From assembly GCF_000472925.1 (NCBI RefSeq), contig NZ_AXAS01000075.1, positions 1 to 32,479 of the forward strand: a stretch of 32,479 nucleotides of DNA. Direction: 5' to 3'. This DNA is from Bradyrhizobium sp. Ec3.3. GTDB lineage: Bacteria > Pseudomonadota > Alphaproteobacteria > Rhizobiales > Xanthobacteraceae. Positions 7,194 through 14,631 of the stretch are shown piece after piece. The stretch's first letter is position 1; each line of letters opens with the position of its first letter. Under the pieces are notes generated by a model that had not been told where the DNA came from, ran no database searches, and worked only from the letters and a program-made list of their open reading frames with translations. Both the position numbers and the translations under genes were made by a program.

Positions 7194-8770
7194 CTTTCAA
7201 TTACCCATAACTTTGACCACTCGGGCTGATCCGCTGATCGGCGAAATCTTGAGTCGAAAGAATCACTTGTGGTTCCTCGCTGAGCACCTGATTCGCGAGG
7301 GGGTGCTCTATGGGGCTGACATTAAGGGGTCGATCGGCAAAAGGCTGTTTGCGATCCTTGGAAGGCGAATGTTGGATTGATCGAGAGAGTAGTGGATGCG
7401 AGTTTAGGGACGCGCGGCTCGGCGACAGATTCCGCAAACTGCTCACGCAGATTGGAAGCGCCATGGGACAAAGCATTCCGCTCGTCTGCCAGGATTGGGC
7501 GAATACCAAGGCAGCCTACCGCTTCTTCTCCAATGACCGGGTCAGCGAAGCGGACATTCTGGCCGGCCATTTCCAGTCGACACGTGATCGTGCTGCCGCC
7601 GCTGAAGGTCTCGTTCTTGTGCTGCACGACGCAACCGAGTTTAGCTATCAGCGCGAGAAGTCAGAAGCGATCGGTATCACCAAGAGCATAAACAGTGGCC
7701 GGGACAAGGCGGGTCGCCTCAGATCGCACACGGTTTGCGGCATCCTGATGCATTCGAGCCTCGCGGTTACAATCGAGGGTGTGCCGCTGGGGTTGGCGGC
7801 CGTTAAGTTCTGGACCCGGAAGAAATTCAAGGGGACGGCGGCGCTTAAAAAGAAGATTAATCCGACCCGGATTCCCATCGAGAAAAAGGAAAGCGTCCGG
7901 TGGTTGGAAAATCTCAAGCAGTCTACGCGACTCGTGGATCGTCCGGGACGATGCATCCATATCGGTGATCGCGAGAGTGACATCTACGAGCTTTTCTGCG
8001 CAGCACAGGAGATCGGAACCCATTTCCTGATCAGGACCTGCGTCGACCGCTTGGCTGGAGACGGGGATCACACGATCGCCGACGAAATGGACGAGGTCGC
8101 CGTCAAAGGGCTCCATCGCATCGAGGTCAGAGACAGCAACGGCGATCCCGACCAGGCCGTTCTTGAGATCAGGTATCGCAAGATTCGCGTCCTGCCGCCG
8201 ATCGGAAAGCAGAATCGCTATCCCGCTCTGAGCCTGACGGTGATCCATGCCGAAGAGTGCGGGACGCCGAAAAACAGAAAGAAGATCGATTGGAAGCTGA
8301 TCACCGACCTGCCCGTTGGTTCTCGCACCGACGCCATTGAGAGGCTCGAATGGTATGCTTTGAGATGGAAGATCGAGGTGTTCCACAAGATTCTCAAATC
8401 GGGCTGCAAAGCTGAGGAGTCGAAGCTCAGGAGCGCTCAGCGTCTGACCAATCTGATCTCGCTCTTTTGCATCCTGAGTTGGCGGGTCTTCTGGATGACG
8501 ATGCTCAACCGCTCGGCCCCAGACGCGCCGCCAACCCTCGCGTTGACTGCGACTGAAATCGGTCTGCTCGATCGCCTCGTCAACAACCAACCAAAAGCAA
8601 GACAGAAAACGCTTTCGCACTATCTGATCAAGATCGCCCGGCTCGGCGGGTATCTCGCCCGTGCCAGCGATCCGCCCCCGGGCAATACCGTCATGTGGCG
8701 CGGACTGTCACGCCTCACCGACATCGCGCTCGGCGCCATGATCGGAGGAGAATTTGTGGGTAATTGAAAG
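7194..8770 (+). mobile_element. Complete IS4-family (Tn5/IS50-like) insertion sequence
   Basis: 1577 bp. The ends are imperfect inverted repeats beginning CTTTCAATTACCCA, identical over 14 bases and about 17 of 20. The right repeat contains the transposase stop codon. The flanking nine bases differ (CCGGTGACG versus ACGATGAGC), so no target duplication of the size usual for this group survives; only a three-base ACG is shared. Confidence 0.88.
7310..8767 (+). CDS. IS4-family transposase
   Basis: 485 residues with the RNase-H-like DDE core. D107 is in LVLHDATEFSYQ, D220 in HIGDRESDIYELF, and E356 in the YREK signature YALRWKIEVFHKILK (Y349, R352, E356, K363). The N-terminal region around 29-60 (GCEFRDARLGDR) is the DNA-binding domain of Tn5-like transposases. 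GAGGGGG lies about seven bases before the ATG. The frame is intact, so the element may be active. Confidence 0.93.
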   Translation: MGLTLRGRSAKGCLRSLEGECWIDRESSGCEFRDARLGDRFRKLLTQIGSAMGQSIPLVCQDWANTKAAYRFFSNDRVSEADILAGHFQSTRDRAAAAEGLVLVLHDATEFSYQREKSEAIGITKSINSGRDKAGRLRSHTVCGILMHSSLAVTIEGVPLGLAAVKFWTRKKFKGTAALKKKINPTRIPIEKKESVRWLENLKQSTRLVDRPGRCIHIGDRESDIYELFCAAQEIGTHFLIRTCVDRLAGDGDHTIADEMDEVAVKGLHRIEVRDSNGDPDQAVLEIRYRKIRVLPPIGKQNRYPALSLTVIHAEECGTPKNRKKIDWKLITDLPVGSRTDAIERLEWYALRWKIEVFHKILKSGCKAEESKLRSAQRLTNLISLFCILSWRVFWMTMLNRSAPDAPPTLALTATEIGLLDRLVNNQPKARQKTLSHYLIKIARLGGYLARASDPPPGNTVMWRGLSRLTDIALGAMIGGEFVGN

Positions 8771-8773
8771 ACG

Positions 8774-9439
8774 ATGAGCTGGGGCTGCGACACGGCCCTC
8801 TATCAAACGGCCGAGGCGATGCGTGCGGAATTGCCGCCACGGCTCGGCGCCGGGCCGCGCGTTATCAAGCGGAATCGCGGCAATGGCGGTCAGGGTGTGT
8901 GGAAAGTCGAGGCGCTGGCCGGGCCGATGGTGAGCGTGCTTGACGCTACAAAGGACACATCTGAGGGCATAGCACTGGACGAGTTTCTCGATCGGTGCAT
9001 CGAGTATTTCGAAGACGGCAACGTGATCGATCAGCCGTTCCAGGCGCGCCTGAGCGAAGGTGTGATGCGCTGTTACATGGCAGGCGATCGTTGCGCCGGC
9101 TTTGGCCACCACAAGGTCAAGGCCTTGGTCGCGTCACCGGCAGCGCGCGCCGAAGCCGGACCGCGGCTCTACACCTCCAATGCCGACCCGCGCTTCCAGC
9201 GCCTGCGCCGGTTGATGGAAGACGAGTGGACGCCGCAGCTGACCTCCTTACTGGATATCCCGAGGCGCGATCTTCCGATCATCTGGGATGCGGACTTCAT
9301 GCTCGGCCCGCCCAGCACTGACGGGACTGACAGTTACGTGCTCGGCGAGATCAACGTGAGTTCAGTCTTCCCGATCCCCGATGAGGCGCCGGCGGAGATC
9401 GCCAGCCGGGTTGCCGACCGGTTGCAATCGAAGCTCTGA
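8774..9439 (+). pseudogene. ATP-grasp protein (Cj0069-like), 5'-deleted
   Basis: 221 residues corresponding to the C-terminal part of an ATP-grasp ligase-like protein. RVIKRNRGNGGQGVWKVE is the nucleotide-binding loop; WDADFMLGP and VLGEINVSSVFPIPDEA carry the acidic Mg ligands (Asp, Glu, Asn). The frame begins four bases after the insertion sequence without a ribosome site. The N-terminal half expected of the family is absent and is not found on the other side of the element, so insertion was accompanied by deletion or recombination. Substrate unknown. Confidence 0.7.
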
Positions 9440-10006
9440 ATGGCCGCTTCCGCGCTATCGTTTTTCACTGAAGCCATCAACTGTGCTGTGCTCGCGCGTT
9501 TCGTGTTCGCCATCGACCCGGAGTCCGCCCGGCGCGTGCATGTCCAGTCCCGGGCCGGCCAAACGTGCGGTTTGCGCCAAGAGCTGCCTTTTCGACTCGT
9601 ACCTCCGACCAATTGCGCGCCCACTCCGTTCGTCGATAATTGGCGTCGAGAGTCCGAGATTTCCCAAACGGCTGCCCCTGTCCATGACGTTTGCTCCCCT
9701 CGCGCTCCCCCAGCAAGTCGCAATCGCGCTAGCCTCTTCATATGCACACGCAATGCTCAGGCGGCCCCAACCTTTAGAAGGTTGAGGTCTGCCGGATTTC
9801 GGCCCTCAGATTTCCAATTCGCTGAAGCATCGGCCAAAGTACAGACCGATCAAGGATGTGACACAGTGCCACAGAAAAAGCACAGCGCCGAGCACCGGAA
9901 CGTGTTTCCAGAAGACCGAAATGATATGGGAATCCGATCTTTGGCCCGACACAGCTCCCGGAGCCCGATCTGCGTCGGCAACTGGTTGCCGGCGAACTAT
10001 AGAGCG
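9440..10006. other. Long stretch without a supported gene
   Basis: Open frames exist on both strands but have low-complexity or shadow-like translations. The stretch contains dispersed repeat W (9803-9935). The promoter of the 45-residue gene at 10007 should lie near its end. Confidence 0.45.
9803..9935 (+). repeat. Dispersed repeat W, copy 1
   Basis: Shares CCCTCAGATT..AATTCGCTGA, then AAGCACAGCGCCGAGCACCG and GAACGTG with 13295-13425, with small differences between. Similarity fades further right. The conserved core suggests a dispersed intergenic repeat rather than a gene. Confidence 0.7.
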
Positions 10007-10144
10007 ATGAACAAGCCGGACGAACCAGATCAGGATAAGCCAAGGCCCAAGCCTTTGCCCTCAGAGGAAGCCCTGCGGATCATCGAGGAGTACGCGAAGG
10101 GCCTGCGTGAGATCATCAAGAACATCCGTCAGCGCCTCAACTAA
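10007..10144 (+). CDS. 45-residue charged hypothetical protein
   Basis: Starts MNKPDEPDQDKPRPKPLPS and ends in a single predicted helix (EEALRIIEEYAKGLREIIK). The proline/acid-rich start and amphipathic helix look like a genuine conserved rhizobial micro-protein. A good rho-independent terminator follows directly and overlaps the stop codon, which strongly supports a real transcript end. No clear ribosome site. Function unknown. Confidence 0.6.
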   Translation: MNKPDEPDQDKPRPKPLPSEEALRIIEEYAKGLREIIKNIRQRLN

Positions 10145-10176
10145 GGCCGCACTATTTGGCGGTCTTTTCATTTTCG
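10144..10176 (+). terminator. Rho-independent terminator
   Basis: AGGCCGC pairs with GCGGTCT (seven pairs including one G-U) across an eight-base loop, followed by TTTTCATTTTC. It begins at the last base of the 45-residue gene's stop. Confidence 0.75.
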
Positions 10177-10184
10177 AATGTCAC

Positions 10185-10226
10185 TGATGGCGCATCAGCG
10201 AAGTGTGATGGCGCATCAGCGAAGTG
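10185..10226 (+). repeat. 21-bp tandem duplication with palindromic cores
   Basis: Two perfect head-to-tail copies of TGATGGCGCATCAGCGAAGTG-type sequence (21 bp; core TGATGGCGCATCA is itself a palindrome with a GCG loop). It lies just after the terminator. Confidence 0.9.
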
Positions 10227-10358
10227 ACGGCACGCCTCTGCGAGGCTCACGCTTGTTCCGGAAACGCTCACATCCATTTGTTGTGGACTAACTCTTCATT
10301 AACGCCTGCGCCGTCACCATACTTGTAGCGAGTGTTTGGGCATGGAGGATCTTTTAAG

Positions 10359-10505
10359 ATGCTTCAGAGCGTGCTTGTCATTTTTGCGGGCGCATCCCTG
10401 TTCGGCCTAACGGGTGTTCTGTTTCGTGATGAAATCACGAGCGAGCGCTGGCTTAGAGGACAAAGGGCCACTAATGCTAATCGCCGGTCCGCAACCTTCC
10501 GATAG
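10359..10505 (+). CDS. Possible small membrane protein with a truncated end
   Basis: 48 residues. MLQSVLVIFAGASLFGLTG gives one hydrophobic helix, followed by LFRDEITSERWLRG. GGAGG is ten bases upstream of the ATG. The last ten residues come from DNA that, read backwards, is the recombinase remnant ending at 10477, so the original C-terminus is probably lost. No family recognised. Confidence 0.35.
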   Translation: MLQSVLVIFAGASLFGLTGVLFRDEITSERWLRGQRATNANRRSATFR

Positions 10506-10672
10506 TGGTATGGCTGACCCCGAACGTCCCGGCGATATCGCTTAGGGCGCCCCGGCCTCGCGCCGTGCCAGAGCCTCGCGTTGCTGATGTGGCGTCAAGG
10601 TCGGTGGCCTGCCCATATGCACCCCTCGGGCCATCGCCCTGGCCCTGCCTTCGCTGGTACGGGTCAGCGGTC
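10477..10672 (-). pseudogene. Serine recombinase (resolvase family), C-terminal remnant
   Basis: Reads TRTSEGRARAMARGVHMGRP then TLTPHQQREALARREAG. After a one-base shift near 10546 it continues LSDIAGTFGVSHTTIGRLR, stopping at 10477. This is the linker plus helix-turn-helix of Tn3-type resolvases/invertases. The catalytic domain is missing; upstream sits an unrelated conserved gene whose stop codon is at the junction. Confidence 0.75.
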
Positions 10673-10913
10673 AATCCTTCGCCTTCAGTCGCGCTTCATT
10701 TTCGGCAATAAACGCACGAATCTCATCGGACATGCTCAGAAGCTTCAACCATTGCTCTTTATATAGCGTCACTGGAAAGCGCCCCATTCCGTAAACGGAG
10801 AGGCCGCCCTTTTCACTTACTTTCATGCGGACGCCTTCGGATGCTCCTTTCTTGAGAGTCACGTTCTCTCTGCGGAGGCGTTCGAGCTCAGCTTTCATAT
10901 CATCATCGGACAT
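10671..10913 (-). CDS. Conserved small hypothetical protein
   Basis: 80 residues. The N-terminus MSDDDMKAELERLRRENVTL is a short coiled coil with lysines after it. The second half has the pattern VYGMGRFPVTLYKEQWLKLL and a helical C-terminus. I recall near-identical orphan proteins in many Rhizobiales (family knowledge, unnamed). GGGAGA lies about seven bases before the ATG. Its stop codon marks the fusion point with the resolvase remnant. Possibly a DNA- or protein-binding factor; this is a guess. Confidence 0.7.
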   Translation of the reverse strand: MSDDDMKAELERLRRENVTLKKGASEGVRMKVSEKGGLSVYGMGRFPVTLYKEQWLKLLSMSDEIRAFIAENEARLKAKD

Positions 10914-11284
10914 GGCATTCTCCCACTTGTTACCGTGATTTTATCACGTCGCCTCGTCGCTCATAGACAAATCGCAAACGATGCACTTGAGGCTCCACGG
11001 GGCCAAAAGATAACTGGCGCATTTGCGGGCCGAGCAAATTGTGGAAAATCCGGTGAGCCATACAACGCTCGGCAGTTGCCATTAAGCGCAGTTGTGAGAG
11101 TGTATGGCGTCAATCGGGGGCTTTGAAATGCGTGCATTGCTCGGCGTGTGCCTTGCCATCTCGAGTGGGCGTGAGTGTCATCGCCTTGACCCCACCGAAT
11201 GTCGGCATTCGCGCGAACCTGTCGAACGCCGGCGTCTCGCGTGTCGTCATCCCGGACGCCGGCGGATTCAGCACGGTGACCCTG
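10914..11284. other. Unassigned stretch
   Basis: Both strands are open for long distances (plus frame from 11123; minus frames to 11497 and 11520), but no translation matches a family I know. Only the right-hand part of the minus frame is recognisable, as toxin remnant. The rest could be an old gene fragment. Confidence 0.35.
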
Positions 11285-11557
11285 CTTGCTGCGAACACGC
11301 CAGTGGTCGCTTCCTGCGGATGCGTCGGCGTAGTGCAAGATCTCAGCGAACAGGCCCTCGGTTCGCGGCCGATAGCGCGCGACGGAGCAGCCCCGTTCGT
11401 CACGCCCGACACCCAGCGGGACCAGGTCCTCGACGCCGGACAGGATGAAGGGGTCGCGATCCGCGACGTTCGGCGCGGCGTCCAAGTAGCGCGGCACGCA
11501 TTTCGTGCTTCGGGTAACACGAGGAATGTTCAGCGACCAGCCCGGCCCGCATTCGGG
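11285..11557 (-). pseudogene. Tc-toxin B-component / SpvB-like protein fragment
   Basis: One minus frame reads PGWSLNIPRVTRSTKCVPRY, then DRDPFILSGVEDLVPLG, then VARYRPRTEGLFAEILHY, then SDHWRVRSK. These are successive conserved blocks of the SpvB/TcdB N-terminal domain: the GWSL.IPRITR strand, the FLLSGAEDLVP motif, RYRPR.EG.FARI, and HWRV.SKDG. Full proteins exceed 1000 residues; here only ~85 remain, with no start and an abrupt loss of similarity after RSK. Complete relatives form the shell that encloses an Rhs-type toxin. Clearly a remnant. Confidence 0.65.
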
Positions 11558-11637
11558 TCACCAACCAAAGTCGGCGGCAACTCGAACTTCATCGGCAGCT
11601 CGACCAGGGAGGTCAGCGGGCGTTGCCGCGGCAACAT

Positions 11638-11775
11638 TCATTCGGCGCAGCTCCCGAATCTAATCATAAGGTTCAACGCTAGTACATCAGAAATCCGGCG
11701 TGCGTCCTCGATCTCATCCGCGAAAGCAGCGGCGGCCTGAAGGTATCGGATGATCTCGCTGCATTTGTCTCGCAT
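11638..11775 (-). CDS. 45-residue hypothetical protein
   Basis: MRDKCSEIIRYLQAAAAFAD, then EIEDARRISDVLALNL and a short tail. GGAGG is six bases before the ATG at 11775. The pattern MRDK.SEI.RYL..A.A.ADEIED is familiar from small conserved Bradyrhizobium proteins, which are usually somewhat longer, so the C-terminus here may be altered. Likely a helical cytoplasmic protein. Function unknown. Confidence 0.55.
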   Translation of the reverse strand: MRDKCSEIIRYLQAAAAFADEIEDARRISDVLALNLMIRFGSCAE

Positions 11776-11982
11776 CCATTACCTCCAACCGTACAGCTAG
11801 GCCTCCTCTAGATGGACCGATGGGTTACTGGCAACTGCTTCTGTCTTGCACCTCCTCAAGAAAGTGAGCTGCTTCACATGCTGTGGCTTCTCTTCATTGA
11901 TATAAAATAAACGAGACAACGGTTCTGCTAGGTGTTGGCTGATGGCGCCCGTGATCGCGCCGAGAGAATAATGGAGATGACC

Positions 11983-13092
11983 ATGAGTGTGGCGCCCCTC
12001 TTTCAAAGGGTGGTGATCGGTGCTGCCGAGTCGTCATTAGATGTCGCGGGGTCTGCGCTCTTGCCGGGCGCTTGGCCGATCGTGAAAGGAGCTCTTACGC
12101 CTGTGCTCGACCGCTTAAAGCAGCGGTTTGGGGGACAGGATGTGACCGCGTCAAAACAGCTTGCAACCGAGGCAGCGTCGCTATTTGAGCGGGACGAACA
12201 CCTACAGGAGCTGTTCCGTACTAACCTGCTCGCCGCCCTGGATCCGGTCGTCCGCGGACAGCGGGAGATCAGTCAGGACGTGGAGAAGCTGATGTTGATT
12301 GCCCTCGGTAACACGCGAGCGCTTGAGGACTTGCTCGGCGGGGTGACGAGGATTGAGGAGGTGCTTGCTGGCGGCGTCAGCCTAAAGCCTGATGACATGG
12401 AGAAGCTGGCAGTAACGGTGGCGCGCTATGTCAAGGCGAACGACCAGACACGCGCAATTGCGCAGCAAGAAATGCGAGAAGTCGCCGGCGAGCTCATCAA
12501 GCGCCAAGCCGCGCGCATTGAGGCGCGCGCGGTCGAGCTAATTCGGGAGCATAAGCTGGAGCGAGCAGCGGATGAAGTGCGGGAAGGATTGGTCTTGGTT
12601 TCAGTGCTGCTGAACGAGGCACCCTCGGATGCCAACGTCAAGGTACTGCTGGGCTATTTCTACAAGGCGATGGCTCAAATATTTAGCGAAACCGACAACA
12701 AGCTCGAGGCAGGTCTGTATCTCGACCGCGCTAGTGAAGTTTTCGAGCTAGTTAAGGATGTTATCCCCGCCGACAAGAAGACCATAGACAACGTGGCGAG
12801 CGCTATCAATGGGCTCGGCGACGTGTACTACGGACGAGGAGAATTCGAGAGGGCAATCGACAACTTCCGCATTGCCACCACTCTGGCGCCGACCTACGCC
12901 AATGCATGGCACGACATGTTCGGGGCTTATGTCGGGCTGGCGTGCGCGGGCAAGATCAACCTCAAGGAGATGCGTCACGCGCTTCAGAAAACGAAGGAAA
13001 CCGGCCAGGGCATTCCTGGCCTCGATGCTGGATACATCGCCCAGTTAGAAGATACCCTGCGCGGATGGGAACAACAGGTGGAGCAACCTTGA
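11983..13092 (+). CDS. TPR-containing helical protein, orphan
   Basis: 369 residues from the ATG at 11983, which has GGAG seven to eight bases upstream; in-frame ATGs at 11932, 11971 and 11977 are less likely. Residues 1-130 form an unfamiliar helical domain with the amphipathic stretch GSALLPGAWPIVKGALTP and then VLDRLKQRF. A long charged helix follows (~150-200: EMREVAGELIKRQAARIEAR). One clear TPR unit lies at ~275-310 (GLGDVYYGRGEFERAIDNF), with a weaker repeat before it. No signal peptide and no enzyme motif. No operon partner is visible. Scaffold or sensor roles are typical for such proteins; the actual role is unknown. Confidence 0.7.
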   Translation: MSVAPLFQRVVIGAAESSLDVAGSALLPGAWPIVKGALTPVLDRLKQRFGGQDVTASKQLATEAASLFERDEHLQELFRTNLLAALDPVVRGQREISQDVEKLMLIALGNTRALEDLLGGVTRIEEVLAGGVSLKPDDMEKLAVTVARYVKANDQTRAIAQQEMREVAGELIKRQAARIEARAVELIREHKLERAADEVREGLVLVSVLLNEAPSDANVKVLLGYFYKAMAQIFSETDNKLEAGLYLDRASEVFELVKDVIPADKKTIDNVASAINGLGDVYYGRGEFERAIDNFRIATTLAPTYANAWHDMFGAYVGLACAGKINLKEMRHALQKTKETGQGIPGLDAGYIAQLEDTLRGWEQQVEQP

Positions 13093-13507
13093 GACCATCT
13101 CCCTCAAGATCCCCACTCTGCTGAAAAAAAGCGTGCGGCGCGACAAACCGCCCGCTGTCAGCCAGCGATCATTGGCAGTGGTGCTCAACTCACGTAATCA
13201 CCTCGACCTGTGCCTTCGTTATGGGAAGATTTATGAGGCACGCCCTACACACAAGCGGCCGCGACGCTGGCGCAGATCTGGACGATCAATCTGACCCTCA
13301 GATTCCTAATTCGCTGATACATCGGTCAAATAGCAGTCCGATCAAACATATGACAGGACGCCCCTCACGAAAGCACAGCGCCGAGCACCGGAACGTGCTT
13401 TCAGAGCTCAAATATTCAGCGGGATGCTTGTGTCTGGCCAGACAAGTCTCTCGGACGGCACTCCGCATCGGTGCAAGCACTCGGACCCGGGGCGCGCCAG
13501 GCTAGAT
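13093..13507. other. Intergenic stretch with dispersed repeat W copy 2
   Basis: Repeat W lies at 13295-13425 (compare 9803-9935), sharing AAGCACAGCGCCGAGCACCG and flanking blocks. A 60-residue minus frame through it has no support. Nothing else seen. Confidence 0.6.
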
Positions 13508-14416
13508 TTATGTCGGTCCGAGCAGCCTTCCGAAGAGAGCATGATGCGAACGGGTCGATCTGCCCTCGCGCGCGCACACGCGCGAGGACCAACCTGAGTG
13601 CATGAGGGCGTGGCCTGCCAGGGAGCCATCAGAGGCCTTTATTTCCTTAACATTTGCAGCCGGAATAATGTGATTCGAACCGCTCCTCGTAACTAGGCGG
13701 TAGTCGGAGTCGGTTCTCTCGTATAGCCAGGCCTGATCTAAGCTTGTACCCTGAACGACCTCCAAGCTTACGAGTGGGTAGGTCTGTTCCGGGTCTGCTG
13801 CTTTGAGTCCGTCTGACATTCCGAGGGTGTAACTTCGGCCCCATGACAGAACGACCATTGCTAAGATTAGAACCGCAGTCATTGCGTACAGTTCGTCGCC
13901 AACAAGAGACGACAAAACCGGGTATGCTGCGGGCCAAAATGCGCAAGCGACGATAGTGGAACCTGCGCGCACTAGCCTGTTATGACTCCAGTGGCGAACA
14001 ATTGGAGATACGATCGACTGAGAGAGCATGACTAGCGGGCCGCTCATGCCTGAATAGGCCACGCTTAGGATTTCCTTCTGATCATAAATTCTTTCACCGA
14101 CCGTCGGAATTTGCGTGGCGACCAGCGATACAACGAGGGAGTAGACCAATACGCCGACCACATGCCGGACTCCCAGCAATCCGCCGTGGAATAAGCTCGA
14201 ATATGTAAAAGACTGCTCCGACGATCCACCGACAGAGAGGAGCGACGCAATCGGAAGTCCAAGTTCCTTGCGACGTACCTTTTCCCGCTCGTACCACTGT
14301 CGCTTGCCATACCAGCGCGCAATTCCGGCGCAGATCACAAACATCGAGAACACCCAGACATAGAACAGGTAATTTTTCGCCAAGTGATCGATCGAGGGTT
14401 GGACCCAAGCAGGCAT
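13508..14416 (-). CDS. Multi-pass membrane protein of unknown function
   Basis: About 302 residues. Hydrophobic segments are NYLFYVWVFSMFVICAGIA (near 13), GVLVYSLVVSLVA, STIVACAFWPAAYPVLSSLV and MTAVLILAMVVLSW. A cytoplasmic-looking C-terminal domain follows (YPLVSLEVVQGTSLDQAWLY, DYRLVTRSGSNHIIPA). The last of three consecutive ATGs (14416) is best spaced from GAGG. A strong hairpin lies inside the last ~35 codons, so the natural end could be earlier. The start abuts an integrase remnant; the promoter may have been rebuilt at that junction. Confidence 0.65.
   Translation of the reverse strand: MPAWVQPSIDHLAKNYLFYVWVFSMFVICAGIARWYGKRQWYEREKVRRKELGLPIASLLSVGGSSEQSFTYSSLFHGGLLGVRHVVGVLVYSLVVSLVATQIPTVGERIYDQKEILSVAYSGMSGPLVMLSQSIVSPIVRHWSHNRLVRAGSTIVACAFWPAAYPVLSSLVGDELYAMTAVLILAMVVLSWGRSYTLGMSDGLKAADPEQTYPLVSLEVVQGTSLDQAWLYERTDSDYRLVTRSGSNHIIPAANVKEIKASDGSLAGHALMHSGWSSRVCAREGRSTRSHHALFGRLLGPT
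13564..13587 (-). repeat. GC-rich hairpin inside the 3' end of the membrane-protein gene
   Basis: CCTCGCGCG and CGCGCGAGG form a perfect nine-bp stem with a six-base loop. No T-run. It may stall or end transcription. Confidence 0.5.
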
Positions 14417-14418
14417 CA

Positions 14419-14631
14419 TCATCCTCGCGAGTAAGGGCCGATTGCAAGGAGCTTTTGCTTGAGATAGCCATGGCGCCAGAGCTTTGATCCGGACTTGGTG
14501 ACGAGCATGCAAAGCCCGCCACTGCTAGCTTTCGTGGAGTCTTTCTCCGCCGGCTCGAGGTGCCGGAAGCGGGTTCCGTTCTTGGCGGGCATAGGTTCGA
14601 TTCCATCCGAGCTTGCGATACCAACACCCAT
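14419..14631 (-). pseudogene. Tyrosine integrase, N-terminal arm-binding fragment
   Basis: The frame from 14631 includes KDSTKASSGGLCMLVTKSGS followed by KLWRHGYLKQKLLAIGPYS. This is the N-terminal DUF4102 domain of P4-type integrases (pattern D..GLYLLV.P.GSK.WRY.YR...K...LGPYP). It stops just where the family would continue with VSL, and the next bases begin the membrane-protein gene. The catalytic domain is gone. It is direct evidence that an integrative element once inserted here. Confidence 0.7.

Noticed and set aside
7661..8620. 319-codon minus-strand frame across the IS4 transposase
   Set aside because: Antisense shadow; the plus frame has the full DDE/YREK motifs.
10961..11284. Extension of the toxin-remnant frame to the left
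   Set aside because: Similarity to SpvB/TcdB ends after RSK at 11285; the remainder is open but unrecognisable.
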